Assembly (NCBI GenBank): GCA_030710605.1
Contig: CP092879.1
Location: 80,577,853-80,641,852 of the forward strand
Reading direction: 5' to 3'
Length of the DNA: 64,000 nucleotides
Source of the DNA: Cordylochernes scorpioides
Lineage: Eukaryota; Arthropoda; Arachnida; Pseudoscorpiones; Chernetidae
This document shows positions 8,858-18,835 of the stretch, one piece after another. A program made the translations under genes and the position numbers. A model generated the notes under the pieces. That model had not been told where the DNA came from. It was given only the letters and a program-made list of their open reading frames with translations, and did no database searches. Within the stretch, counting starts at the first letter, position 1; every line of letters begins with the position of its first letter.

Positions 8858-11119
8858 TCATTGGATATGCGAACTGATATCGGATACTGGCAGCATTTCC
8901 TGCACTGGGAAGTTTGTTGTTGCAACTGGTGATTCATCCGGAGCGCTGTTAATCTGAAATATTATTTCTTTCGGTTTGGTAGATTCTCTATCTGAATGTG
9001 TAGTAGCTTTCTCATCGAATGTGACATCTTTAGAAATTCTTATTTTTCTAGTTTTCCAATCCCATAATCTAAAATTTTTGCTTGTATTCTCATAACCTAA
9101 AAACATAAGTTTTATCGATTTATTATCCCACTTTTTATGGTTTTCTTTGGGAATATGCATATAAGCATTACAGCCAAATATTTTATAGTTAGCTACATTA
9201 GGCTTTGTGCCAAAGAAAAGTTCATAAGGTGTCGTTCCAGGGGTTTGCTTAGTCGCACTTCTATTTAGAATATAAGTTGCTGTGTTACATGCCTCAGCCC
9301 AAAAAAATCCTGGAAGATTTCGTGAATTTAGCATGGACCTGGCTGCTTCCACAATTGTACGATTGTCTCTTTCTATACGTCCTATCTGTTCGTGCACATA
9401 AGGTGCAGTGAACTCGTGAATTATCCCAAATCTTTTACATAAATCTGCAAAATTATCGCTTTTGAATTCTAGCGCATTATCAGTCCTAAGAACTTTTATC
9501 TTATTTCCAGTTTGAGTATAGATTAGAGTAGCATATTCTTTGAATATATCTAGCACATCTGATTTGTTTTTAATAAAATAAATATGGCGATAACCACTAA
9601 AGTAATCTTTAAATAAGCAGAAATACAGATATTTACTTAATGATTGAGTCTGCATTGGGCCACAAATATCAGCATAAATAAACTCACCTAGCTGGTAGTT
9701 TTTGCCATCTGAGGGATAGCACGACTTTCTATGGGCTTTTCCAAGTTGGCATCCTTCACAGAAGAAAAATTCTCCCTCTAAATCTTGAGGCTGCAGACCA
9801 TCCACCAATCCTTTGGTCGCCATCTCTCGAAGTGTAGTAACTGGAAGTTGCGCAAGTCTCTCGTGCCACAACTGAAGCTTGTTCTCGCTGGTGATGTATC
9901 CTTGTGATGATGACGTAACCTTGAAGAGCATCCTGTAGAGGCCGTCATGACGCACTCCTACGGCTTTTAGGTCATTATCCATGAAGATCTGTAGCTTGTC
10001 ATGTTTGATAATGACGTTGAATCCTCTTCTTGTGGACGTAGAAAGGCTATACAAATTTTTCTTTAATTGCGGCGAGTAGAGCACATTTCTTATGTACGTA
10101 TTGTACCATCCACCGTCGACGTAGGCTTGAATCTCGATGTCTCCCATGCCTTCTGCAAGTAGTGTCGAGTTGTCTCCCAAGTAGATTGGATGATCACTGG
10201 TGAACGGCGTGTAGGTCTTGAACCACTCTCGTCGAAATGTCATGCTGCAGCTTGAACCGCTGTCAGCATACCAAATATCATTGGGCTCTACTTGATTATC
10301 GCACAAAATAAGTCCATAATCACTTGAACTTCCTTTTGAATCATGAAGATTTTTGGATTTATTTTTCTCATTAGCTAATCTTTTTCTACATTCGCGGCTC
10401 CAATGTCCAATTTTGTGACAATAGTGGCATTTAGTGTTCTTCTTGGCATCTTGAAAAGAACGTTGTGTATCTTTAGGCTTCGTTCGTGCTTGCCTGTGTA
10501 ATAAGGCCTCATCTTGTTTAGAAGAACCGCTTTGTTGATTCCTTGTTTCTTCAATCAAAAGTCTTGCAGTTAAATTGTTAAGAGTTTGAGCTTTCGGATC
10601 TAACGATTCCCACGCTGCAACAAAGTAGCGCATACTCGAAGGCAAAGTATTTAAAATTTTTGCTACCTTTTGATCTTCCGTTATGGTTCCGCCCATTTGT
10701 GAAATTTGTGCAGAAATATTTTCAATTTTTGCTATGTAATCACTTATTGTTTCCGATGTCAATCGTGCATCGAAGAATTGTTGCCAAAGTAGGCCAATAG
10801 TAAATTCGGATTTTTGTTCATGAATAGCAAGTAATTTCTGCCACATTTGTGAAGCGGAAGTACAGTTCATCAGGGGCTGAAGAAACTTTAATTCGATTGC
10901 CTGTGATAATAACATCCTTGCCTTAACGTCCTTTGATTTCCAATTCTGTAGTGAACTTTCAGAGTTACTGTCGGAGGAAACAACATTCGGATTTATTTCT
11001 AAGCCTTCCAATAATTCTAGTAATTTTTGTTGTTCCAAAAGAAGCCTGAATTGGAATTTCCATAGTGAAAAGTTTTCACCATTAAAAACTTTAATCCTTG
11101 AAAGACAATCTTCGCTCAT
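8858..11119 (-). pseudogene. gag-pol: Copia gag, protease and integrase region
   Basis: An ORF of about 753 codons from the ATG at 11119; ten in-frame codons upstream begin at a TTG and are probably leader. Gag ends in a zinc knuckle CHYCHKIGHWSREC (CX2CX4HX4C, near residue 235). The protease follows with WYADSGSSCSMTF. Integrase has its zinc-binding H-H-C-C segment (LWHERLA ... CEGCQLGKAH) and catalytic D, D, E in YADICGPM, LRTDNALEF and GRIERDNRT. After the integrase a typical C-terminal stretch leads to a premature TGA at 8858, where homology to the linker continues in another frame. In intact relatives this is one polyprotein of about 1400 residues. Confidence 0.93.
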
Positions 11120-11249
11120 CTTCTTTGTCTTGGAATCGGCCAACGACAAAAAGAAACTAGGGTTATGGTTGGCGGTTGACGCCTAAACTTCGAGCAAAAC
11201 AAAGGCTTACTCACTGCTGGCGGTTAATCCTTTTAGGCGCAGTGGAAGC

Positions 11250-11266
11250 GTGCTGGGCCCATAACC
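11250..11266 (-). promoter_or_regulatory. Copia primer-binding site (initiator tRNA-Met type)
   Basis: Immediately after the 5' LTR the minus strand reads GGTTATGGGCCCAGCACGC. The first 14 bases equal the site used by Drosophila copia, which is primed by an internal fragment of initiator tRNA-Met. This fixes element orientation and subgroup. Confidence 0.85.
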
Positions 11267-11483
11267 TGTTGAAGTTTGAGATTGAATCAAGGAATAAAAG
11301 GATTATTTATTAAACAAGTAACTTAAAACAAGATGTTAAAGTAGCAAAATTTTAAAGGCAAGTATATATAGGAAGGCGAGAGACAAAAGACTATATATAT
11401 TGACGTCGACCGCAGTGCCTCCGCGGCCGTTGATTGGTCGATCCTCCAATGCTCCACGCCAATTTTTGATCGCTATTCCAACA
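11267..11483 (-). repeat. Copia 5' LTR
   Basis: 217 bp, near-identical to 7041-7258. Visible differences are one A in an AAC(A)AAG run, two in the GC-rich CGCAGYGCC region and one in AATGCYCCACG. It is followed by the TACCT target duplicate. Confidence 0.95.
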
Positions 11484-11488
11484 TACCT

Positions 11489-11793
11489 TTTAGCATGTAT
11501 ATCGAGACAATAACTCTGAAATACACTCATAGACAAAATTTAAGGAAGTTGTACCTTCAAGCATGTATATCGGAATCGAGACAATAACTCTGAAAGATGC
11601 ACTCATGGACAAAATTTAAGGAAGTTGTATCTTTTAGCATGTATATCGGGACAATAGCTCTGAAATACACTCATAGACAAAACTTAAGGAAGTTGTACCT
11701 TCAAGCATGTATATTGGGATTGAGACAATAACTCTGAAAGATACACTAATGTACAAAACTTAAGGAAGTTGTACCTTTTATCACGTACAGTCT
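11489..11793. repeat. Dimeric array (68 + 76 bp), right part
   Basis: Continuation of the array interrupted by copia, with the same alternation of CTTTTAGCATG and CTTCAAGCATG units. It ends at 11793, where a TA followed by CAGTCTACTCTCGTTATAAC marks the Tigger insertion. Confidence 0.85.
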
Positions 11794-12025
11794 ACTCTCG
11801 TTATAACGCCACCATCCGGATTTTGCAAAAAAGCGGCGTAAGACGAGGGTGGCGTTGTATCGAACACGTTTAAAATGTGAAATTTAACGATACAATAAAT
11901 TATTTATAACAATTACTAATAACAATTTATACTCTAAGTCAACATATAGAATGCAAAACTGGCATAAATTAATTAATATGATAAATAGGGAGCATTAATT
12001 TATAATTCATTCATAAAAAAAGTAA

Positions 12026-12770
12026 TTACATTTTCTTGAAGAAGTCTGTGATCACAACTTGTCTTTTCTCTCCCTCACTTATGGCATAGACACGGCGTAA
12101 CAAATCCGCAGATAGATTGACGTCGTCAGATGTTGCTCTTTTGGAGTGCTCAAGAAACAATAAAACTGTCTCAGCAGCTGTTCTGGTTTCCCTTAACAAT
12201 GGTAGGCGCTGAGTCACTGTTGCATCATCATCCTCGCCAAGTTCTTCTTTCGCTGTAACAGTGGACACCAGCAAATTGTCATCTGTTAGCTTCATTTCCG
12301 CCTCCTGGGAATCGTCAACCAGTTGAAACTCTCTTTCAGTCATCAAATTCTCTGGTGAAATAGCGAAGATGTCGCGAATGCGATCGAGCAGATTTCCATA
12401 ATTAAGAGGCTCAACTGCAGCAGTAGAAGTGAAGCGAATGCCTGTGTGATTCCAGCAGTTTCCCAACAAAATCCCAAGCCATTTTACAATAGCACACATC
12501 GTAATCCAAACGTAATTCTGTGGGTAGCTGGGCATTCGCCAATTCCACCATTTTTTGGAGATGAAGCTTGCGATATTGAGCCTTGAAACTTTTGATGATG
12601 CCACTATCCAGTGGTTGCAGACTGGCAGTCATATTTGGTGGAAGGAAGTGTATCTTTATGTTGCTGAGACCATCATTAGGGACGCAGTGAGATGTAGTGT
12701 TACCTAACAACAGTAAATAAAAAAATATGGAACGCTTCACGATTTTGTGTGTCATCCTGGCGCAGGGGCC

Positions 12771-12810
<40 letters not shown>

Positions 12811-13460
12811 ACCGCCGAACAACAGTAGGATACTTCAGAGACAAGCTACTTGTTGAACTGCAGTAGCCATTTTTGAAAGATGCTAGAGGTCATCCATGCT
12901 TTGCTGTTAGATGTGTAAGTGCAGTAGAAGTGTGGACTAAAGTTTCTGAAGCATCGAGGCTTTGCCGATTTTCCAATAATCAGCAATCGCCGCTTGTCTG
13001 TTCCAGTAGAGTTGCAGCACAGTTGAACAGTGATTCGTTGCTTTATTCTTTTGACACCGTGGCAGTTTTCATCTTGTGAGCAAGTGTTTGGTCAGGAATG
13101 AGCTGAAAAAATAATCCTGTTTCGTCTGCATTGTATATGTTGGCTGGGTCATATCCGGAGTTCGCCAGCATACTGTTCATATTTGTAAGGTGTTCATCAA
13201 TGATAGCTGGAGAAATCGATGCGCCTTCCCCACAGAGCCGTCGTTGCGAAATATGGAATCTCCCTTTAAATCGCTGCAGCCACCCACTGCTGTACATGAA
13301 AATTTCTGGTACGTCCAACTGCTCGCCAAGTTTTTTTTTTTGCCTTTTCTCTTAGGAGGTCATCAGTAATAATAATATTATTGGCACGCTTTTGGGTAAA
13401 CCAGTTGAAGAGAGCGTCTTCCAAGTCACTAACCCCCACCAGAAATTAACAAGCTGGTGA
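12026..13460 (-). pseudogene. Tigger/pogo transposase (DDE_1, CENP-B-type), frameshifted and interrupted
   Basis: Homology runs through several frames. The CENP-B/Tc5-type helix-turn-helix comes first (GDLEDALFNWFTQKRANN, then DVPEIFMYSSGWLQRFK and ISQRR). Next is the first catalytic block YNADETGLFFQLIPDQTL (13043-13318). A shifted frame carries LLIIGKSAKPRCF and SKAWMTSSIFQKWL (about 12850-13040). After the U6 insertion come TTSHCVPNDGLSNIKIHFLP and LQPLDSGIIKSFKAQYR (12540-12700), then a C-terminal region to a stop at 12026. At the pre-insertion site the second catalytic aspartate, expected in a LLLDNAPSH-like motif, reads LLLLGNTTSH, that is D to G. Cut-and-paste transposase remnant, not functional. 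Confidence 0.88.
12716..12817 (-). pseudogene. U6: U6 snRNA retropseudogene, 5'-truncated
   Basis: The minus strand contains ACATATACTAAAATTGGAAC, GATACAGAGAAGATTAGCAT, GGCCCCTGCGC and GTGAAGCGTTCCATATTTTT, the body and 3' end of U6 spliceosomal RNA. The first ~10 nt are missing or altered, there is a C for A in GCGCCAGGATG, and the ACACGCAAA region reads ACACACAAAA. It sits in the Tigger transposase between two copies of AACAACAGTA (12706-12715 and 12818-12827), a 10-bp target-site duplication. That indicates LINE-mediated retrotransposition of U6 RNA rather than a functional gene. No U6 promoter elements are expected or seen. Confidence 0.93.
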
Positions 13461-13647
13461 GATTGTAAAGCCAGAGTTGTCCCAATTATCCTGTTTATTT
13501 CTGACACTCCATTTTCCCCACTACACACAAACCTTGCTATAACATCACTTGATTTCATGTTGACCATGGTTAAAACATTAAAAACTTTACACCTTATGAT
13601 GATAGAACCACATTAGTGTTATAAAAGTCAGTTATAACAAGTTCTTC

Positions 13648-13827
13648 AAATTAAAGATACTTCGGCCAGTAAATCTTTTTACTATCTTGACAATTCGACA
13701 AAAATCTTTTTGTCCTCGTCAGGAGCGAATAAAAATTAAAACATGCTTGTTCTTGACGAGGACAAAGGATTTTTGTCAAAACGTTGAGATAATAAAAAGA
13801 TTTTCTGGCCGAAGTATCTTTAATTTT
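13648..13827. mobile_element. Foldback/MITE with CTTCGGCC ends
   Basis: The arms AAATTAAAGATACTTCGGCC and the complementary GGCCGAAGTATCTTTAATTT delimit 180 bp. Each arm contains a GACGAGGAC...GTC-AA hairpin: plus strand TTGACGAGGAC (13753-13763) to GTCAAAACGTTGAGA (13775-13789), minus strand CTGACGAGGAC to GTCGAATTGTC. It abuts the truncated Tigger. Confidence 0.82.
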
Positions 13828-13875
13828 AAGAACAATGAATGCCAGCCAGGCACAGCCTTTATATCCTTACTGTAC

Positions 13876-13982
13876 TGTATATCATTATTCTTCATATTTC
13901 ATCCTTTTATACTTCATCCCTAAAGATAGAAATAATCGTTATTTCTCCTTAAAATAAATTACGATTTTTCTGGGTTAAAATT
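13876..13982. repeat. One-armed copy of the 3592-3972 foldback family
   Basis: TTCATCCTTTTATACTTCAT, CTAAAGATAGAAATAATCGT and TTCAAACGTCATTCTGTA align with the arm of the element at 3592-3972. The opposite arm is absent. Confidence 0.6.
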
Positions 13983-14399
13983 TTCAAACGTCATTCTGTA
14001 TAGCCTTTCCCTGCCATACTTCTCTCATTCATAACTTCCAAATCCCAGTTATTTCCCCAGAGCTCCCATCTTATTTACATACCAGATCTTCCCATTCCCC
14101 CAGCATATCCTCTTGAACCTGGCTCGCTTCAGCTTACTGTATCATCAGGATTCCTCTTTTCAAATTTCCTTTTGATTTCACCATTGCTAATTTAGCTCTA
14201 AGATGGTAGGTGTATTCTCTGCATTTTGTTCCAAGATTGAATTTAGGAGAAAAAAAAATAATTGCATCAAAACAATTTTTTAAAAACAATATTTATTTTT
14301 TTAATATAAACAGATTTTTAAAAAATATTCAATATATAAATAAAATATATTTGTATAATTTGTTTTTTTAAGTAATTCACACGTCCTTTCTTTTAAATT
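13983..14399. other. AT-rich spacer, nothing recognised
   Basis: Contains long A and T runs and no ORF or repeat relationship that I could find. Confidence 0.45.
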
Positions 14400-14413
14400 A
14401 ATAATATCTCAGT

Positions 14414-15486
14414 ATCCGGGTAGTTGGCGACTTCTGTACGCTCCAGAGAAAATATCTTTATTTTCGGGCTACTAACCAAAAGTTATGATTTTTGAGCCCA
14501 AACTCGATGTCAGGTGGCAAGGGACCCTAGGATCTGGCGGCAGGAGATGTCTCGCAGGGGTGGTGGAAACGTTGGGCAAGCAGGGGAATAGCGCCAGGGT
14601 GCAGTGAGGCGGGTGCGTTGAATAGGCCAGGAATCCAGGAGAAGTGGCAGATGGAATTGGAGGCAGAAGGTCCTTGAAGCCTAGAACTTGAGGGCCCTAG
14701 ACTTCAGGATGGGGCAGCTTGAAGCTCTCGCCTCGTGCTTGTCAGGAAGGCCCTGGGAGCAGCAGTTGGCACATTTGGAGGTGCGCTGGTCAGCAATGGA
14801 TGGGCAGGTGCGGCCTTCATGGCCGTCTTCACCGCAGTGGAAGCACTTAGGAGCTCTGGTGCATTGGGCAGAGTTGTGGCCGAAGCCACAACAGCGGAAG
14901 CAGACGCGGGCGCGGATGGACTCCTCGAAGTTGAGGATTACTCCATCCACCACGATCCTCCCGCGAACGCCCAGGGCTCTAAAGGTCTTGAGGTCCACCT
15001 CGATGAAGGCGGTGCAGGTCCCGTTTCTGGGTGCAGAACGGTGCGCCACGCGCACCACCTTGTCCCCAGGAAGCTTTCTAACAGCAGCGGTTTCCAGGAA
15101 GGTCTCCTCAATGGTGGAGTTGGATGTCTCCTCATCCACTTTGAAGAGGCAGATTCGCGGCAGGATCTCCTTCTGCTGGCGAACCTTCATTCCACCCAGC
15201 TTGTTGGCCAGGGAGGTTGTAACCGCAGGGATGGTGTCAGGATTGCTGGAATGGAGGACCAGCTTCCCCTTGGTGCGCAGGGAGGCCCAAACGCCTTGGG
15301 GGAGAGTGTGAGCAGCGCGGACTGTTTTCAGCATCTCCCTTGGGTCAGCCTGTGGGTCATCTGAGATGACCACTGTGTGGGCCGCCGATTTTTCTCCATG
15401 GAGGATCACTTGGGCGGCCGCAGGCTTGGAGACGTGGGAAGGCACAGGCTTTGTACGCTCCAGGAACCTGGGTTACTTAAATAAAT
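14414..15486 (-). mobile_element. LINE fragment with 14-bp target duplication, possibly 5'-inverted
   Basis: The direct repeats AATAATATCTCAGT at 14400-14413 and 15487-15500 bracket a GC-rich block in AT-rich DNA, a clean target-site duplication. The ORF1 fragment inside is on the minus strand. The only tail-like sequence, TACTTAAATAAATAA, is at the plus-strand right end, and no tail follows the left end in minus orientation. This is the arrangement expected from twin-priming inversion. TGTACGCTCCAG occurs near both ends (14435 and 15452). ORF2 is absent. Confidence 0.75.
14681..15475 (-). CDS. LINE ORF1 (gag-like) C-terminal fragment with zinc knuckles
   Basis: An open frame of about 254 codons from a GTG at 15445, continuing open upstream, so the true start is lost. 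The N-terminal two thirds matches no motif but has the layout of jockey/R1/I-clade ORF1 RNA-binding proteins. The C-terminal part carries cysteine-histidine knuckles CFRCCGFGHNSAQC and CFHCGEDGHEGRTC, then a third, looser one starting CANCC and ending SSC. In the family, ORF1 binds the element RNA in the ribonucleoprotein that primes integration. The frame is intact over this length, consistent with a recent insertion, but no promoter or ORF2 accompanies it. The four overlapping open frames on the plus strand arise from the GC-rich codons. Confidence 0.8.
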
Positions 15487-15500
15487 AATAATATCTCAGT

Positions 15501-16215
15501 TTTGGAAATGGTCAAAAATGAATAATCTAATCACAGAGTGCCATTGTATCTGTACAGAGTAATTATTTTCTAAATATATAAAAATTAACAACTATAGAGG
15601 TAACCCAAGCTCGTATCTACAGATCACCAAACCACCTGGTTATATAAATCATAGATATATATATTGGAACACTGGGCAATCTATGGATACAGTGTGGAGC
15701 CAAGATACCACATTGTTTAATACTAATAAAATTGGAGCAAAAAAATAATCCATTTTACAATGATATTAGACAATATTTCATATTATGGTAATTCTAAATG
15801 TTGTGTTATGAGAAATATTTGTATTCAATATTTAAATATTGGTGTGGTGAGAAATATTCTCTCTTTAAATCCTTTTTGGGGGTCTTCTAAAAAAAGAATA
15901 ATTCCAAACAGAATACTTTTTCCATATTGGTGATTAAGGGACAAATTTTTCTTTCAATATTTTAAACAAATGGAGTGTTATATAAAGTGTTAAATAAAAT
16001 AGAACTTTTGCCATTCTTGTATTTCATCTTTTCCCTTCTGTGCCAGAGAGAAGTGATAGAATTTGGACTGTTGACTTGTAACTACTAATTGTACACAATT
16101 GTAGATTTGGTCTCTAGGACTATTGGTGTGATCATATCACTTTAAAGAATCCTTCATTCAATAAACATTTTTTAAATCTTTATAAAAGGTGGGACTTTTA
16201 AATGATGTTCTTAAT
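15501..16215. other. AT-rich spacer, nothing recognised
   Basis: Stop-rich in all frames; no gene or repeat seen. A (TA)n run of about 28 bp follows at 16221-16247. Confidence 0.5.
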
Positions 16216-16334
16216 AGAATCTATATATATATATATATATATATATTAAGAGTCAAAAGAAGAAAAAAAATCGGTAAGACTTTAAAAAAGATTCTTTACG
16301 TTCAAAAAAGTTATATTTTAAAAATCTCAAAATA

Positions 16335-16464
16335 ACACTGATAGATAAAACTTAAGGAAGTTGTACCTTATAGCATATATATATCGGGATTCAGAAAATA
16401 AATCTGAGAGATATATATATATATGCTATAAGGTACAACTTCCTTAAGTTTTGTCTATCAGTGT
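16335..16464. mobile_element. 130-bp MITE, TIRs of about 50 bp (CACTGATAGA...)
   Basis: CACTGATAGATAAAACTTAA, GGAAGTTGTACC, TATAGCATATATATA on the left is mirrored on the right, ending CTATCAGTG, with only about 30 bp between. The ends and AT-rich target resemble Tc1/mariner-type MITEs. The arm equals the repeat unit of the array at 6672-7040 and 11489-11793. Confidence 0.88.
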
Positions 16465-16685
16465 AATTAAATGAGAGGTATTTAAATGGTTTTGAGAGAG
16501 AAAAAAAGGAGAAAAATGATTCGAGAATAGGTACTTGTTTAACCTGAGAACACATAGTTCCAGTAGAACTTTAGCATCTACCAACCTCTTCCTTAGCCTC
16601 TGTCTATTTCCTCTCAAATCACATTTTCATACTCTGCATTGCTTGCAGGTGTTTTGGATCGTCTTCGATTTTTACCTATTAAAAA

Positions 16686-17735
16686 ATGGATCAAAGAACC
16701 TGTATGATTTTGTGTGTAAAACGAAATTGAGTGCGCGGATGCATTCCGAATGTTGACTGTGGCATACGGAGAAGCTACCTTGGACCGAAGCAACGTTTAT
16801 CGGTGGTACAAAATGTTCTCAGAAGGCCGAGAAGATGTGAACGACGAAGAGCGTGCCGGACGCCCGAGCACTTCAACAACAGACGAAAAAATTAATGAAG
16901 TGGAGAAAATGATATTGGCCAATCGTCGAATCACCGTTAGAGAAGTTGCTGAGGACCTGAACATATCGATTGGCTCGTGTCATTCGATTTTTATCAATGA
17001 TTTGGGCATGAGACGGGTTGCCGCGAAATTCGTACCAAAATTGCTCAATTGCGACCAAAAACAGCATCGCATGAACATTGCTAATGAGATGTTGGACTCT
17101 GTCCGCGACGACCCAAATTTGCTCCAGAGGGTCAAAACTGGTGACGAAGCGTGGGTTTATGGTTATGACGTGGAAACCAAAGCTCAATCATCTCAATGGA
17201 AGCTGCCGCACGAACCAAGACCGGAAAAGTTTGGTCGAATGTGAAAGTTTTGCTGACAGTTTTCTTCGATTGCAGGGGCGTGGTGCATCATGAGTTCTTG
17301 CCACAGGGTAGAACGGTCAATAAGGAATATTATCTGCAGGTTATGCGCAATTTGCGCGAAGCAATCCGCCAGAAACGCCCGGATTTGTAGAAGAACAAAA
17401 ATTGGCTTTTACACCACCATAACGCCCCTGCTCACACATCGTTGCTTGTGCGCGACTTTTTGGCCAAAAACAACACACTAATGATGCCGCGGCCACCGTA
17501 TTCCCCAGATCTGGCCCCCTGTGACTTTTTCTTGTTCCCTAAACTGAACAGGCCCATGAAAGGACGACGTTACGCTACGCTTGACGAGATAAAGACGGCA
17601 TCGAAGGAGGAGCTGAAAAAGATTTTAAAAAATGATTTTTTGAAGTGCTTCGAAGATTGGAAAAACCGTTGGCACAAGTGTATAATATCTCATGGGGATT
17701 ACTTTGAAGGGGACAAAATAGGTATTCATGAATAA
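16686..17735 (+). pseudogene. Mariner transposase, copy 1 (irritans-like), dead
   Basis: Begins with ATGGATCAAAGAACCTG at 16686 (MDQRTC), a typical mariner start. It is frameshifted before LTVAYGEATLDRSNVYRWY at 16753. The N-terminal helix-turn-helix region ends at ITVREVAEDLNIS. The first catalytic block TGDEAWVYGYD precedes another frameshift near 17200-17240, then LLTVFFDCRGVVHHEF. A TAG at 17387-17389 replaces the usual tryptophan after RPDL. The second catalytic motif reads HHHNAPAH instead of HHDNAPAH, losing the second aspartate. The third, YSPDLAPCDFFLFP, is intact, and the protein ends at 17735. Length fits the usual ~345 residues. No host role is suggested. Confidence 0.93.
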
Positions 17736-17756
17736 ATAAATAATTTTTGAAAAAAC

Positions 17757-17790
17757 ACAAAAGTCGCGATACTTTTTGAACAAACCTCTT
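17757..17790 (+). repeat. Mariner 3' terminal inverted repeat
   Basis: AAGTCGCGATACTTTTTGAA followed by CAAACCTC is the usual mariner right end. The complementary left end is not found upstream of 16686, so the element is 5'-truncated or its left end has diverged. Confidence 0.75.
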
Positions 17791-18625
17791 TTTTATATTT
17801 TTTTCTACACTCTGGAAGCTTCCCTCATTGCTTATATTTTATCTTATAAATGTTGATTAGTCTTTTTTTTCTTCTTTATTATCTCCATTCAAATCACACT
17901 AAGGTACCAAGCTTGTAAAGCTTGAGACTTTTGATGGTGTCTGCCGGGAAAGAGTAGAGCTCATCAATGGATGAGTCAATACAGTCAATAATGTGTTTTG
18001 GGGTTGCAGGCAGAGAATTTCACACTACCCAATCATGTTGATTAGTTTTTACCTTAAATAAATTGCCGTGTGTCATTCTGAAGTTTGTCTTTCCTAATTC
18101 TCTACGTGTCATTTTAAAATACTATTGATTCACTAAGCGGAAAACATTTTACTTTCTCTCTAATCAAAAACCTAACTTATCTATTTATTTTAGAGGATTA
18201 ATATCATAAGATAGGATCTTAAGATAGAAAATATAAGCGATTTCATAGTAAGAAAGACAAACCTATAACTTCTACGAGAAAAAAAAAATTCTCCCTTTAT
18301 TAGAAAATCTTTAAAAACAAAAACTTTATTTAGACAATTTAAACAATTTTATTGATTCTTCTAATTAATTTTTACAAAGGTGGAAAAATATATATAATAA
18401 AATAGTAAATAAAGGGTAGATAAAATGAAGGGGAATATATATAGTTGTGTATGTGTACAAATTTCTTCAGCAAGGAAGGTTTCCCCACCTTGAGAGAGTC
18501 CTCCTCCAGCCAAGGTCTTCACTCCTCAGTTCCACGCCGAGGAAGTACCTATAGATGCACGTCGTAGTAGACGCCAAAACTTTATTTAGACCTTTTAGTC
18601 TTATACAGATTCTCCGAGTAGAAGA
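17791..18625. other. AT-rich spacer, nothing recognised
   Basis: Mostly low-complexity AT sequence. A somewhat richer stretch (18460-18620) has a 92-codon minus-strand frame extending into mariner 2 sequence, without domain resemblance. Confidence 0.4.
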
Positions 18626-18835
18626 AGTTATACTACTCTGATCAAAAAGTTTCGACAATTTGCTCATAAAATCCCGAAAACTCAATATATTTTCTCCCGG
18701 TTTGTGGCAAACGCATGCGTCGCCCTTGGCTTGGAAACCTGCCAATTTTCAAAAATCACGCGCCACAACAGCGCGAGCAGCGGCTGTTTGAAGTGAAGCC
18801 ATTTTGCCCGTGCTACGATTTCGTTATTCACCGAA

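Larger units (their letters stand above)
7041..11483 (-). mobile_element. Ty1/copia retrotransposon, complete with both LTRs, coding defective
   Basis: The element is read right to left. It has two LTRs (218 and 217 bp, TG...CA ends), a 5-bp target duplication TACCT (7036-7040 and 11484-11488), a primer-binding site inside the right LTR, a gag-protease-integrase ORF, an RT-RNase H ORF and a purine-rich tract GAGAGGGAG abutting the left LTR. The LTRs differ by three substitutions and one single-base indel, so insertion was recent. Coding is broken by one frameshift near 8860-8880 and one in-frame TAA at 8766-8768, so this copy is not autonomous as assembled. It inserted into the pre-existing dimeric array. 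Confidence 0.97.
11796..13647 (-). mobile_element. Decayed Tigger/pogo DNA transposon
   Basis: The 3' terminus is visible at the left: TA then CAGTCTACTCTCGTTATAAC, echoed internally by an inverted GACGAGGGTGGCGTTGTAT (about 11842), as in Tigger ends. The transposase is read on the minus strand. The other terminus is not recognisable; the region ends where a foldback begins at 13648. The element hosts a U6 pseudogene. Frameshifts and a catalytic substitution mark it as long dead. Confidence 0.85.

Noticed and set aside
12411-12755. A 114-codon ORF as a single transposase piece
   Set aside because: Its first ~13 residues are translated U6 snRNA sequence and its last ones run in a shifted frame; only the middle is transposase.
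12716-12817. A functional U6 gene
   Set aside because: It is 5'-truncated, has substitutions in conserved positions and is flanked by a target duplication inside a transposon, all signs of a retropseudogene.
14688-15364. Two plus-strand ORFs over 200 codons opposite the LINE ORF1
   Set aside because: They are shadows in GC-rich antisense sequence, whereas the minus frame carries zinc knuckles in the right order.
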